A DNA stretch of 64,000 nt from Verrucomicrobia bacterium LW23 (GTDB taxonomy: Bacteria > Verrucomicrobiota > Verrucomicrobiia > Methylacidiphilales > UBA1321). Shown piece by piece: positions 35,789-44,302 of this stretch. The notes beneath the pieces were generated by a model. It was not told the origin of the DNA and ran no database searches. It saw only the letters and a list, made by a program, of their open reading frames with translations. A program made the translations under genes and the position numbers. Each line of letters opens with the position of its first letter. Positions within the stretch are counted from its first letter, which is position 1. The DNA lies in assembly GCA_003054695.1 (NCBI GenBank), contig QAZA01000023.1:62001-126000 (forward strand), given 5' to 3'.

Positions 35789-36499
35789 ATGGATATCCAG
35801 GAACTCGTTTTTCCCCACAGCAAGGCATGGCTAACGGCCATGGTGGCGGACTTCAATATCATTGTGCGCTCCGCCATTGCCGAGCGCGGGGCGGCGCATG
35901 TGGCCCTGAGCGGCGGCAACACGCCCAAGGCGTTTTACGAGGCGCTTAACGGCATCGACTCCCTGCCCTGGGAGCAGATCGGCTGGTGGCTGGGCGACGA
36001 ACGCACGGTGCCCGTCACCAACGACAGCAGCAACGAGAAGATGGTGCGCGCCACGCTGGGCAAAAACCGGCCGGAGTTTGACGCCAACTTTATCTCCTGG
36101 CACCTGGCGCCCGATTACGTCTCCTGCGCGGAGTGGTTTGGCGAGCAGCTTGTCGACAAACTCGGCACCCCGCCCACCTTCGACCTCGTCCTGCTGGGCA
36201 TGGGCGGCGACGGCCACACGGCCTCGCTCTTCCCCGGCACCACCGCGCTGAATGTGCGCGACAAGTTTGCCGTGCTGACCGACGTGCCGCAGCTGGACAC
36301 GCGTCGCTTTACTGTAACATACCCCGTGCTGGATGCGGCGCGCGAAATCTGGTTTCTTGTGCAGGGGGACGACAAGCGGCCGATGCTGGACCGGTTGCTG
36401 TCGCGCGATGCCACCATCCCCAGCGCGTGCATCAACAACCCCAACCAGCGCGTCTACTTTGCCAAATCGGTGCCCATTACCGGCGCCGCCACGGCATAG
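35789..36499 (+). CDS. pgl: 6-phosphogluconolactonase
   Basis: 236 residues, the usual size of the NagB-fold lactonase that hydrolyses 6-phosphogluconolactone in the oxidative pentose-phosphate pathway. Motifs: HVALSGGNTPKAFYEAL, WWLGDERTVPVTNDSSNEKMVRATL, and FDLVLLGMGGDGHTASLFPGT, which is the key Pgl/NagB signature; the ending VYFAKSVPITGAATA is less typical. GDERTVP favours lactonase over glucosamine-6-P deaminase. The start at ATG 35789 is MDIQELVFPHSKAWL. No zwf or gnd is in the window. Cytoplasmic. Confidence 0.9.
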   Translation: MDIQELVFPHSKAWLTAMVADFNIIVRSAIAERGAAHVALSGGNTPKAFYEALNGIDSLPWEQIGWWLGDERTVPVTNDSSNEKMVRATLGKNRPEFDANFISWHLAPDYVSCAEWFGEQLVDKLGTPPTFDLVLLGMGGDGHTASLFPGTTALNVRDKFAVLTDVPQLDTRRFTVTYPVLDAAREIWFLVQGDDKRPMLDRLLSRDATIPSACINNPNQRVYFAKSVPITGAATA

Positions 36500-36632
36500 C
36501 GCCCTGCGGCAAGCGGAAAGCAGCGGGTGCGCGCGCGCAGCATTACGGTAATGTAACGGGGGGGCGGAGTCACACCACACCCGCCCGCTCCCCCACGTTA
36601 GGTGACGCATGACAGTCAACCGGAGCCCAATC

Positions 36633-37202
36633 ATGGAAAACAAGCCTGATTCCCCCGCACTTACTGATTCGCCCGTGCCCGTGCCCGTGCCCGCGCCCAG
36701 CGCCCCAGCCGCCGACGCGGCTGCCTCCGCCGAAAGCAAGCACGCCTTCCAGCACACCTGCATGGGCGGCGCCACGTTTCGCGACGTGGGGCTGAACGAT
36801 GCCGTGTTTCATGACGTGGGCCTGAACAACGCGCGCCTGGATGACGTGGGGATGCGCGACGCCGTCATCCACTTCTCGGATCTCTCCGGCACCCTGTTTG
36901 ACGACGCGTGCCTGCAGGGCGCCACGTTCAGCAACGTCAACATGCAGGGCGTCAAGTTCAACGACATCAACCTCAGCGGCGCCTCGTTCATCAACATCAA
37001 CCTCTCCGGCGCCTCGCTTAGCGATATCAACCTCTCCGGCGTCGCCATTACCGACGCGTGCCTGGAGGGGATGACGATCAACGGCATCCTGGTAACGGAT
37101 TTGCTGAAGGCGCACAAAGCGGCGGCATCGGCGCAGGGGACTCCCCCGCCAGCCGGCACGGACGCCGCGCCCGGGCCCGGGGCTGTATCCCCTGCCGCGT
37201 GA
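36633..37202 (+). CDS. Pentapeptide-repeat-like protein
   Basis: 189 residues. After a Pro/Ala-rich N-terminus (PVPVPVPAPSAPAADAAA) there are about 14 tandem five-residue units in the pattern A(D/N)LxX: ATFRD VGLND AVFHD VGLNN ARLDD..., then GASFI NINLS GASLS DINLS GVAIT. These fold as a right-handed square beta-helix; members can mimic DNA or serve as scaffolds, but most have no known role. The C-terminus is Pro/Ala-rich again. ATG 36633 is chosen because CGGAG lies 7 nt upstream; ATG 36609 is an in-frame alternative. Cytoplasmic by lack of a signal peptide. Confidence 0.75.
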   Translation: MENKPDSPALTDSPVPVPVPAPSAPAADAAASAESKHAFQHTCMGGATFRDVGLNDAVFHDVGLNNARLDDVGMRDAVIHFSDLSGTLFDDACLQGATFSNVNMQGVKFNDINLSGASFININLSGASLSDINLSGVAITDACLEGMTINGILVTDLLKAHKAAASAQGTPPPAGTDAAPGPGAVSPAA

Positions 37203-37340
37203 CGGGCAGCCCCTTGCCTGCGGCCTGGCCCGGGTGTACGTTGATGATGGGCGAAAGCCGGGTGGCTCCCGGCCTCTGACCAGGGCATCTGGAATGCACG
37301 CCTTCCCCGCCCGTCCGTCAACCCCTTGCAGGTAACGCGT

Positions 37341-37664
37341 ATGTCCCTCAACGACATCAGCAAAGACTCGCACGGCACCACATTGCCCGGGCCGCTCTAC
37401 GCCACCGGGGCCGTTCTGATCGGTGCTCCGCTGTTTGCCGCCATCCAGCTCACATCGGGGCCGGTCGCCGCCATCTCCAGCGCTTCGGTGCTTCTGCTGG
37501 GCATCGGCGCGTACTATGGTATTCAGAAGCCCCACAACGCGCTGCTCGCCGCCGCCTGCTGGATCGGCATCTGGTTCCTGGCCTTTCTGGGCGGCATGCT
37601 GGTGGCCTGGACGATAACCGAAGCGTCCGCCGTCGCCGGCGCGCCGGTGATACCCGGGAGGTAA
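37341..37664 (+). CDS. Small membrane protein, not recognised
   Basis: 107 residues with three hydrophobic helices: YATGAVLIGAPLFAAIQLTSG, VAAISSASVLLLGIGAYYG and NALLAAACWIGIWFLAFLGGMLVAWTI. The short N-terminus (MSLNDISKDSHG) is hydrophilic. No family recognised; inner membrane is likely. It follows the pentapeptide gene by 139 bp on the same strand, so a link is possible. Start ATG 37341 with a weak AGG upstream. Confidence 0.5.
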   Translation: MSLNDISKDSHGTTLPGPLYATGAVLIGAPLFAAIQLTSGPVAAISSASVLLLGIGAYYGIQKPHNALLAAACWIGIWFLAFLGGMLVAWTITEASAVAGAPVIPGR

Positions 37665-37779
37665 CCCGAATACTTTAGGTGGGAGGGCCCCAGCCGCCCG
37701 ATCCGACTTCAAAGCCATGAATTTCTCGGTCACGCCCCTCGTCTCCGAAGTCTGAAAGAAGTGTATGTTCGCTCGCAGA

Positions 37780-39057
37780 TTACATTCGAATCACCGGCCG
37801 CGGTGCCAGAATCTGCCTCGCGGCGGTTGACGTTTCGCCCCTCAACCGTTTGCGGACTACGGCTAGCGCACTTTCCACCATCTCGTCCCATGGTATCGCA
37901 ATGGTGGTAAGGCATAGCTCTTCCGCTACCGGGGCGTCGTCGAAACCGATCAGATAAGGGCAACGCTGAGCCGTGGCGGCGCAGTAGCGAAGAATACCTT
38001 CAGCGAGACGGTCGTTGCAGCAGAAGATAGCGGAGTGATTCCCAGAGACGAGTAGTGGTGCGGCGCGGAGGCCGTCTTCCAGGAACCAGCCGTCAGCCCA
38101 AACCTCGTGGGACTCGGGGAGCAGTGACATGAAGCCTTCCACGCGTCTGATGCTGCGATAGTCTTTTCGCGGGCCGGCCAATACCGCAGTTCTGGATGTG
38201 TGCCCACGCATCCGCATGATTTCCGCGGCGCATAGCCCACCGGAGAAATCATCGGTCGAGATTGAGTCTACAAAAGTTCCGGCGAGGCCGGATGGGCCGA
38301 GATCATGGAGAAGCAGTGCGTATTCGGGGAGTGTCTGAGTCGTGGCGGCAACTGCTGCAATCTCAGCAGCATTTGGGCCATAACCTGCGTCACGCTCCTG
38401 GGCGCTAGTCCGCCCCCTGGACTGCATTCCATGCCGTACGCCTTGGTGTTCGCGTTGGTGTACGGCCTGCATCCCTGCGCTTCCGTCGCTCTGGTCCTCG
38501 TCTCTAATCCCAGCCGTGGCTCTGCCTGCTGAAAAGAGCGACAGCGCTTCGCGGCATTCCCACATCACCGGGTAGAGCCTGGCGGCGGTGGCGGGAGCGC
38601 TTCCGGGACGGCTTTCTTTGGCTCTCTCGGTTGCTTGTGTGCCCGCACCCAGCGGCGATTCCGTACTCCTGTGGTGTACTCCATTTCCCTCTCTTTCCCC
38701 TGCAAATGCCGTTTCGAACCAAATACCTTCTTCAGTTAGCCGCGCCTGAAGTTGCGCCAGCAGCCTCGCGCCAAAACTTCCTTCCCGCCGCGCTCGCTCG
38801 TGAAACAAAAGTCGCACGCCTTCCAGCTTGATTCGCTGCCCCGCTATATAGGTGCCGGAGCAAGGGCGACGCTCTATCCACCCTTCCTGGCAAAGCTCGG
38901 CAATAAGGCGGTGAGCCGTCTGGTAGCTGACTTCAAACCGCTCAGTTATCGCACGAATCGATAAGAAGCGGTCACCCGGGCGGAAGAAACCTTCCTGGAT
39001 TCTCCTGAGAAGTTTGTGTTTGAGCTCAATGACTTTGTCGCTTCGGGTGCGTGGCAT
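37780..39057 (-). CDS. GntR-family regulator with LacI-type sensor domain
   Basis: 425 residues. Residues 1-75 are a GntR winged helix (VIELKHKLLRRIQEGFFRPGDRFLSIRAITERFEVSYQTAHRLIAELCQEGWIERR). The sensor domain (ALLLHDLGPSG, SISTDDFSGGLCAAEIMRMRGHTSRTAVLAG, SAIFCCNDRLAEGILRYC, CPYLIGFDDAPVAEELCLTTIAIPWDEMVESAL) is LacI/GalR-like. Between them lies an unusual 120-residue low-complexity, Gln/Arg/Gly-rich stretch (about 105-230) instead of a compact sensor start; its codon pattern differs from the flanks. It is divergent from the catabolic operon at 39148, which it presumably controls in response to a sugar. ATG 39057 is MPRTRSDK. Confidence 0.8.
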   Translation of the reverse strand: MPRTRSDKVIELKHKLLRRIQEGFFRPGDRFLSIRAITERFEVSYQTAHRLIAELCQEGWIERRPCSGTYIAGQRIKLEGVRLLFHERARREGSFGARLLAQLQARLTEEGIWFETAFAGEREGNGVHHRSTESPLGAGTQATERAKESRPGSAPATAARLYPVMWECREALSLFSAGRATAGIRDEDQSDGSAGMQAVHQREHQGVRHGMQSRGRTSAQERDAGYGPNAAEIAAVAATTQTLPEYALLLHDLGPSGLAGTFVDSISTDDFSGGLCAAEIMRMRGHTSRTAVLAGPRKDYRSIRRVEGFMSLLPESHEVWADGWFLEDGLRAAPLLVSGNHSAIFCCNDRLAEGILRYCAATAQRCPYLIGFDDAPVAEELCLTTIAIPWDEMVESALAVVRKRLRGETSTAARQILAPRPVIRM

Positions 39058-39147
39058 GTACCCAGGAATATAATCATATCAGTTTTCTTGCAATCCGATA
39101 CTTTATCATTGCCGCTAACACCGATCTCGGAAATAATTCATCGCATC

Positions 39148-40026
39148 GTGATTGCCACTGTGCCTACCCAGATTGCCGCGCACGCCAAGGTCTCGCCCAT
39201 TCAGGACAAGGTCATTGTCGTTATTGGCGGCACCACAGGTCTGGGCTTTTCAGCCGCCCGTGCGTTCGTCAATGCGGGCTCCTCAGTAGTTGTGGTGGGG
39301 CTGGATGACAGCAGCACCAGCGAAGCGCTTTCCTTGCTCCAGGCACCAGGCTCGTGCCATGAGGGCCAGATCGGCGGGACTAAGGCACGGGTCCGGGGCC
39401 TTACCGGCAACGCAACCTTTCCGGAGACTGCCCGCCGGGCTATCGCAGAAGCCGTAAACACCTTTGGCCGGCTGGACGGGCTATATCACGTGGCGGGCGG
39501 CAGCGGACGGCTCATGGGGGATGGGCCGCTTGGCGACATCACTGACGAAGGCTGGGACGCTACTTTGGAGCTCAACCTTACCTCACTCTTTTACTCGAAC
39601 CGCGCGGCGGTCCGACAGTTTTTGGACCAGGGCGGCGGCGGCAGCATCCTTAATTTAGGGAGCGTGCTGGGGTGGTCGCCGGCACCTCGTTACTTCGGCA
39701 CACATGCCTACGCGGCGGCGAAAGCGGCGGTGGTGGGGTTGACAAAATCGGCTGCCGCCTATTATGCATCCAGCGGCATCCGCTTCAATGTGCTTGCGCC
39801 GGCTCTTGTCGAGACTCCCATGTCCCGTCGCGCCGTGGCAGACAAGGCGATCATGTCCTATGTGCGCCGCAAGCAGCCCCTGGACGGCGGCCGCATTGGC
39901 CAGCCTTCCGATCTCGACGCGGCTGCAGTGTATTTCATGAGCGACGGCTCCAGATTCACTACAGGCCAGGTTCTTTCCATTGATGGTGGTTGGAGCATTT
40001 GCGAAGGCGCACTGGAGGAGGCATGA
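39148..40026 (+). CDS. Short-chain dehydrogenase/reductase
   Basis: About 292 residues. The Rossmann motif is VIVVIGGTTGLGFSAARAF (TGxxxGxG variant), then GRLDGLYHVAGGSGR, GSILNLGSVLG with Ser, and YAAAKAAVVGLTKSAA, whose Tyr-x3-Lys completes the active site; LAPALVETPMSRR and GQVLSIDGGWSI are the usual end. It oxidises or reduces an alcohol/ketone with NAD(P), probably a sugar derivative. It is the first gene of the operon, divergent from the GntR regulator. The start is uncertain: GTG 39148 or GTG 39160, neither with a good ribosome binding site; upstream sequence overlaps the regulator gene. Confidence 0.87.
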   Translation: MIATVPTQIAAHAKVSPIQDKVIVVIGGTTGLGFSAARAFVNAGSSVVVVGLDDSSTSEALSLLQAPGSCHEGQIGGTKARVRGLTGNATFPETARRAIAEAVNTFGRLDGLYHVAGGSGRLMGDGPLGDITDEGWDATLELNLTSLFYSNRAAVRQFLDQGGGGSILNLGSVLGWSPAPRYFGTHAYAAAKAAVVGLTKSAAAYYASSGIRFNVLAPALVETPMSRRAVADKAIMSYVRRKQPLDGGRIGQPSDLDAAAVYFMSDGSRFTTGQVLSIDGGWSICEGALEEA

Positions 40027-40925
40027 TCGAGCCTGCCTGCGCGATGCTGGGAATCGACCTGGGCGGAACCAACATCAAAGCCGTCTGGACGGACGCCGAA
40101 GGTAACGTCGTGCGCCGAGAGACTCGCCACACTGGCGATTGTGATGGCACGGCCGTGTGGATGGATGAAATCTGGGCTTTATCACAGAGCAGCGCGCCCC
40201 GCATAGGCATCGCCGCCCCGGGCCTTGCAACCAAGGACGGTCGCGCCATAGCCTTTATGCCTGGCCGCCTGAGGGGGCTGGAGGGCTTGGACTGGAGCGC
40301 ATACCTCGGCCGCAAAGCCTCTGTACTCAACGACGCCCATGCCGCGCTGCTGGGAGAAGTATGGCAAGGCGCGGCGCGTGGCAGATGTCACGTGGTTATG
40401 CTGACCTTGGGTACCGGAGTTGGCGGTGCGGTGCTGATTAACGGCCGCCTTCTGCGCGGCGCGATCGGGCGGGCCGGCCACCTGGGCCACATCAGTCTCA
40501 ACGCCGCCGGTGCACCTGATATCACAGGAACGCCTGGCAGCCTGGAAGACGCCATTGGAGAGTGCACTGTACAGCGCCGCACCGGCTTTGCCTCCACCAA
40601 AGAGCTCGTCCAGGCAGTGCGCGCCGGGTCCTCCGAAGCACATCGTGACTGGAATGAATCCGTCCAGGTTCTCGCCGCCGCAATCACATCGCTCATCAAC
40701 GCGTTTGATCCCGAGGTAGTGCTTCTCGGCGGCGGCATCACCGCAGCCGGAGAAGCCCTCTTTTCACCACTCCACGCCCATCTGGACTCAATGGAATGGC
40801 GCCCAGCAGGCCACCGCGTTCCTGTGGTACGGGCGCAGCTCGGAGAGTGGGCGGGTGCATATGGCGCTGCATTCCACGGCGCCGAATCCGATTTGCTTGG
40901 CCACAACGCATCTCCCCAGGCCTGA
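40023..40925 (+). CDS. ROK-family sugar kinase without the zinc motif
   Basis: 300 residues. The ATP-binding start is MLGIDLGGTNIKAVWTDAEG. LTLGTGVGGAVLINGRLLRGAIGRAGHLGHISLN is the ROK signature region, and VLNDAHAALLG holds the catalytic Asp. The usual zinc motif CxCGxxGC is replaced by PDITGTPGSLEDAIGE with no cysteine. VVLLGGGITAAGEALFSPL completes the fold. ROK proteins phosphorylate glucose-like or N-acyl sugars. The ATG overlaps the SDR stop (ATGA) and GGAGGAGG lies right before it, so translation is coupled. Substrate unknown; the operon suggests a sugar intermediate. Confidence 0.88.
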   Translation: MIEPACAMLGIDLGGTNIKAVWTDAEGNVVRRETRHTGDCDGTAVWMDEIWALSQSSAPRIGIAAPGLATKDGRAIAFMPGRLRGLEGLDWSAYLGRKASVLNDAHAALLGEVWQGAARGRCHVVMLTLGTGVGGAVLINGRLLRGAIGRAGHLGHISLNAAGAPDITGTPGSLEDAIGECTVQRRTGFASTKELVQAVRAGSSEAHRDWNESVQVLAAAITSLINAFDPEVVLLGGGITAAGEALFSPLHAHLDSMEWRPAGHRVPVVRAQLGEWAGAYGAAFHGAESDLLGHNASPQA

Positions 40926-41015
40926 ATCCGTGACCATAGCGACGGTTTTGCTCGACTGACGCGCTTGATCTCCCATGCCTTGCGCCTGTTTTTCCCGTCC
41001 CCTCCATATCTTCTC

Positions 41016-41909
41016 ATGCCTTCCGTCTCCCTTATGCACACATCACTCGCCACTCCCGACACAAGTGTGTCGCCCGCACCACCGGACGCAAACGAGATCT
41101 CCTCCGCTCTGTCGCCCACTGAGGACTATCTCCAAAAGTGCGGAGCCATCGTGGGCTGCGTATCCCGGCAGTCCGCCGCCATCGTCCAGGCTGCGGACTG
41201 GTTCACAGAAACCATTCTTGCCGGACGAATGGTGCATGTGTTTGGATCAGGCCACAGCCGCATTATGGTAGAGGAAATGTGGCCCCGCTACGGGTCGTTC
41301 CCCGGGTTTAACCCCATTGTTGAGCTTTCGCTTACGTTTCATCACCCCGTGGTGGGCGCCAATGGGCAGAGACAGGCTATGTTCCTGGAGAACGTCAGTG
41401 GCCTTGCAGCGCGCATCCTACGCAATTTCGATCTCTCCCCGCAGGACTCCGCTCTTGTTATCTCGTCCAGCGGCTGCAATATCGTGCCCATCGAGATGGC
41501 GGAAGAATTCCAGAAGCGAGGCGTCCGCGTGGTGTCGATCGTCAGCCGCACGCACTCCGAAGCCAGCGCCGCCAGACGCGCCGATGGGAAGAAATTGCAG
41601 GACTTCTCCGATCTGGTGCTGGATACCGGCGCGCCGGTGGGCGACGCCATGGTACGCATTGCGGGGCTGGACACGCCCGTTGCCCCCGGCTCCACCATCG
41701 GCGGCTGCCTGCTCGTCAACGCGATGAAAGCCGAGGTCGCTCAGCGGCTCACGCTCGCGGGGAGTCCGCCAAAGGTTCTCAGTGCGGCAGCAGTAGTGGG
41801 CCCGCAGGTTGCCTCGGATCTTTTCGAGGCGGCCTATGATGAGCACGGGCGGCGACTGGCTCGCCTTTACGCCAACCTGGGGGCATCCACATGTTCAATT
41901 TCCTGCTAA
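41016..41909 (+). CDS. SIS-domain protein (phosphosugar isomerase-like)
   Basis: 297 residues. The SIS fold (sugar isomerase, sugar-phosphate binding) is visible from VHVFGSGHSRIMVEEMWPRYGSFPGFNPIVELSLTFHH to DSALVISSSGCNIVPIEMAEEFQKRGVRVVSIVSR and VDLDTGAPVGD; the Ser-rich turn SSSGCN binds the phosphate. Proteins of this type occur in sugar-use operons beside kinases and act as isomerases or binding proteins. The first 30 residues are loose. ATG 41016 is used; ATG 41034 is possible. The end overlaps the next gene by 19 bp. Confidence 0.82.
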   Translation: MPSVSLMHTSLATPDTSVSPAPPDANEISSALSPTEDYLQKCGAIVGCVSRQSAAIVQAADWFTETILAGRMVHVFGSGHSRIMVEEMWPRYGSFPGFNPIVELSLTFHHPVVGANGQRQAMFLENVSGLAARILRNFDLSPQDSALVISSSGCNIVPIEMAEEFQKRGVRVVSIVSRTHSEASAARRADGKKLQDFSDLVLDTGAPVGDAMVRIAGLDTPVAPGSTIGGCLLVNAMKAEVAQRLTLAGSPPKVLSAAAVVGPQVASDLFEAAYDEHGRRLARLYANLGASTCSISC

Positions 41910-43312
41910 AGGACAAAATCCCGCTTCTGGTGGAGGCCGATGTGCTGGTAGTCGGTGCCGGATCCGCGGGCTGCTGCGCCGCACTTGCTGCTGCCGAGGG
42001 CGGCACGCGCAGCGTAGTGCTTGTGGAGCGCTATGGCTTTGCCGGCGGCACCTCCACGCAAATGCTGGATACCTTCTATGGCTTCTTCACGCCCGGAGAA
42101 GCTCCCCGCAAAGTGGTCGGTGGAATTCCCGACCGCGTTGTGGACCGACTTGACTCGGCGGGCGAGATCTTTCTGCGGCCCAACACTTATGGCGCCGGTA
42201 CTGGCGTAAACTACAATCCGGAGCGCCTGAAGCTCGTGTGGGACGAGATGCTGGACGAAGCGGGCGTGCGCCTGCTGCTTCACGCCACTCTCGTGGATGT
42301 GGAGGCTGCGCAGGACGGAATACTCCGCGCCGCCATTCTGTGGACAAAGCGGGGCTTCTTCCGCATTGCCGCCCGGCGCTTTGTCGATTGCAGCGGCGAT
42401 GCGGACCTCTGTCACCTGGCCGGGATCGCCTGCGAAAAAGCCGGCGACCTTGAACCCGCCCAGACGCTAACCACGACCTTCCGCATGAGCAACGTGGCGC
42501 TGGACGTCTACGAGAAAACCGGCGGCAAAAAGATGCTGGCAAAGCGCATGGCCCAGGCCGTGGACTCCGGCACGCACCCGCTGCCGCGCAAATCCGGCAG
42601 TCTTCATCGGATGAACGCGACGGCCTGTATCTCGACCGTGGCAGTGCGGGTTGCCAATGTGGATGCGACCGACTTTGAGCAGCTTACCGCAGCGGAGAAA
42701 GAGGGGCGCCGCCAGGCGTTCCTCTACGAGCGTTTTTTTCGCGAATGCGTGCCGGGCTTTGAAGAATCGAATATCATCGGTCTCTCCCACCACATCGGCG
42801 TGCGCGAAACGCGGCGCGTATACGGTGAGTACCGTCTTACAAAGCAAGACTGCCTGGGGGTCGCTCGCTTTGACGACAAAGTGCTTCTCTGCGGTGCGCC
42901 GATTGAGGATCACCGCGCGGCACCCGACGGCATGAGCGAGGAAACTGTGTGGGCCTACGTGCCGGACGGCAATGTGTACGACGTGCCCTACCGCACTCTC
43001 GTCCCCAAAGGGCGAGATGAGCTGTGGGTGGCCGGTCGATGCTTCAGCGCCACCCACGATGCCCATGCCTCCTGCCGCTCCATGGCGCAGACAATGGCGA
43101 TGGGCCAGGCCGCAGGGCTTGCAGCCGCGCTCTCCCTCGAGGAGGACACCGGTGCCCGGGGCATTTCCATTCGCTCGCTGCAGGAGCGTCTGCTGTCCCT
43201 TGGAGCGATTCTGGAGATGCCGGACGCAGTAGCCGATACATCTTCTGCGGGATGGAAACGCCGGACCGGCGCAGTTGCTCCGGGAGTAACGGGATGGGAG
43301 CGCGTGTCATGA
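41891..43312 (+). CDS. FAD-dependent oxidoreductase
   Basis: 473 residues. The dinucleotide-binding motif is ADVLVVGAGSAGCCAALAAAEGG, followed by VVLVERYGFAGGTSTQMLDTFYGFFTPG, which is the typical GGT-type FAD_oxidored pattern. FVDCSGDADLCHLAG is the second FAD contact, and VAGRCFSATHDAHASCRSMAQTMAMGQAAGLAAAL the C-terminal FAD-binding end. This family is common in Planctomycetes and Verrucomicrobia near glycan genes; its reactions are mostly unknown, presumably oxidation of a sugar or acid. It overlaps its neighbours on both sides (19 bp with SIS; ATGA with the next), so it is in a tight operon. Confidence 0.87.
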   Translation: MFNFLLKDKIPLLVEADVLVVGAGSAGCCAALAAAEGGTRSVVLVERYGFAGGTSTQMLDTFYGFFTPGEAPRKVVGGIPDRVVDRLDSAGEIFLRPNTYGAGTGVNYNPERLKLVWDEMLDEAGVRLLLHATLVDVEAAQDGILRAAILWTKRGFFRIAARRFVDCSGDADLCHLAGIACEKAGDLEPAQTLTTTFRMSNVALDVYEKTGGKKMLAKRMAQAVDSGTHPLPRKSGSLHRMNATACISTVAVRVANVDATDFEQLTAAEKEGRRQAFLYERFFRECVPGFEESNIIGLSHHIGVRETRRVYGEYRLTKQDCLGVARFDDKVLLCGAPIEDHRAAPDGMSEETVWAYVPDGNVYDVPYRTLVPKGRDELWVAGRCFSATHDAHASCRSMAQTMAMGQAAGLAAALSLEEDTGARGISIRSLQERLLSLGAILEMPDAVADTSSAGWKRRTGAVAPGVTGWERVS

Positions 43313-44280
43313 GCTTTATTCGCACCGTACTGGGCGATATCGCCCCGGAAACGCTCGGGGTGTGCTATGCGCACGAGCATATCATTATAGACCCGGGCCA
43401 CATGACAGAGCGTTTCCCCGAGTTCCTGATTGACTCCGTAGACCTTGCAGCCGAGGAACTTGCACGGTTCAGGCAGGATGGCGGCAGCGCAATGATCGAC
43501 TCGATGCCCACGGGCGGCCGGAACGCCGGAAAGCTGGCAGAGGTATCGCGCCGCACCGGTGTGCATATCGTCTCCCCCACCGGCCTGCATCTTCAGAAGT
43601 ATTACCCCGCCGATCACTGGAGCGGAAGCAAGTCCGTCGTCTGCCTGGCGGACTACTTTATGCGCGAGATTACTTTTGCCATCAACGATGCTGAGAACGG
43701 AGCAGTGCGGAAGCCAGCCAATGAGGCGGCAAACGCATCGCCCGGCCCATCGCCCCGCGCAGGGCTCATCAAGATCGCTTCCGGCCTCAATCGGCTATCC
43801 GAGCAAGAGAAGCATGTCTTCGCCGCCGCCGCCGCGGCCCACCGCAACACCGGCTGCCCCATCCTCACCCATACAGAGCAGGGGACAGCGGCGCTTGAGC
43901 AGATTAAGCTGCTGGCGCTCCTGGGAGTGGATCTGCGACACGTTGTTCTCTCTCACACGGACCGCAAGCCAGACCTCTCGTATCACCGCGAGATTTTGCG
44001 GACAGGAGTACGTGTGGAGTTTGACAGCGCATTCCGCTGGAAGGAAGTCAATCCCACCCGCGACCTGGTGCTGGCTCTGGCACCAGAGTTTCCCTCGCAA
44101 ATCATGCTGGGCATGGACGCCGCACGCCGCACGTACTGGCGCAGCTACGGCGGCTCGCCCGGCCTCAGTTTTCTGCTCACCGACTTCCGCCGGCAGTTGC
44201 TGGAGGGGGGATTGAGGGAAGAGCTGTGGGAGCGCATCATGGTAGCCAATCCCGCCGAGGCGTTTGCCTTCGCGGGGTAA
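43309..44280 (+). CDS. Phosphotriesterase-family hydrolase
   Basis: 323 residues, amidohydrolase superfamily. The metal ligands are in order: CYAHEHIII (HxH), a Lys in GLIKIASG (carbamylated bridging Lys), ILTHTEQGTA and VVLSHTDRKPD (His pair), and MLGMDAARRTYW (Asp). The family includes phosphotriesterases and lactonases, and in bacteria is often found in sugar-use gene sets where a lactonase is most likely; that is the favoured guess here, given the oxidoreductases around it. ATG 43309 overlaps the FAD-protein stop (ATGA). Cytoplasmic, no signal peptide. Confidence 0.85.
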   Translation: MSFIRTVLGDIAPETLGVCYAHEHIIIDPGHMTERFPEFLIDSVDLAAEELARFRQDGGSAMIDSMPTGGRNAGKLAEVSRRTGVHIVSPTGLHLQKYYPADHWSGSKSVVCLADYFMREITFAINDAENGAVRKPANEAANASPGPSPRAGLIKIASGLNRLSEQEKHVFAAAAAAHRNTGCPILTHTEQGTAALEQIKLLALLGVDLRHVVLSHTDRKPDLSYHREILRTGVRVEFDSAFRWKEVNPTRDLVLALAPEFPSQIMLGMDAARRTYWRSYGGSPGLSFLLTDFRRQLLEGGLREELWERIMVANPAEAFAFAG

Positions 44281-44302
44281 AGGTTTATCTCCTGAGTTCT
44301 TT

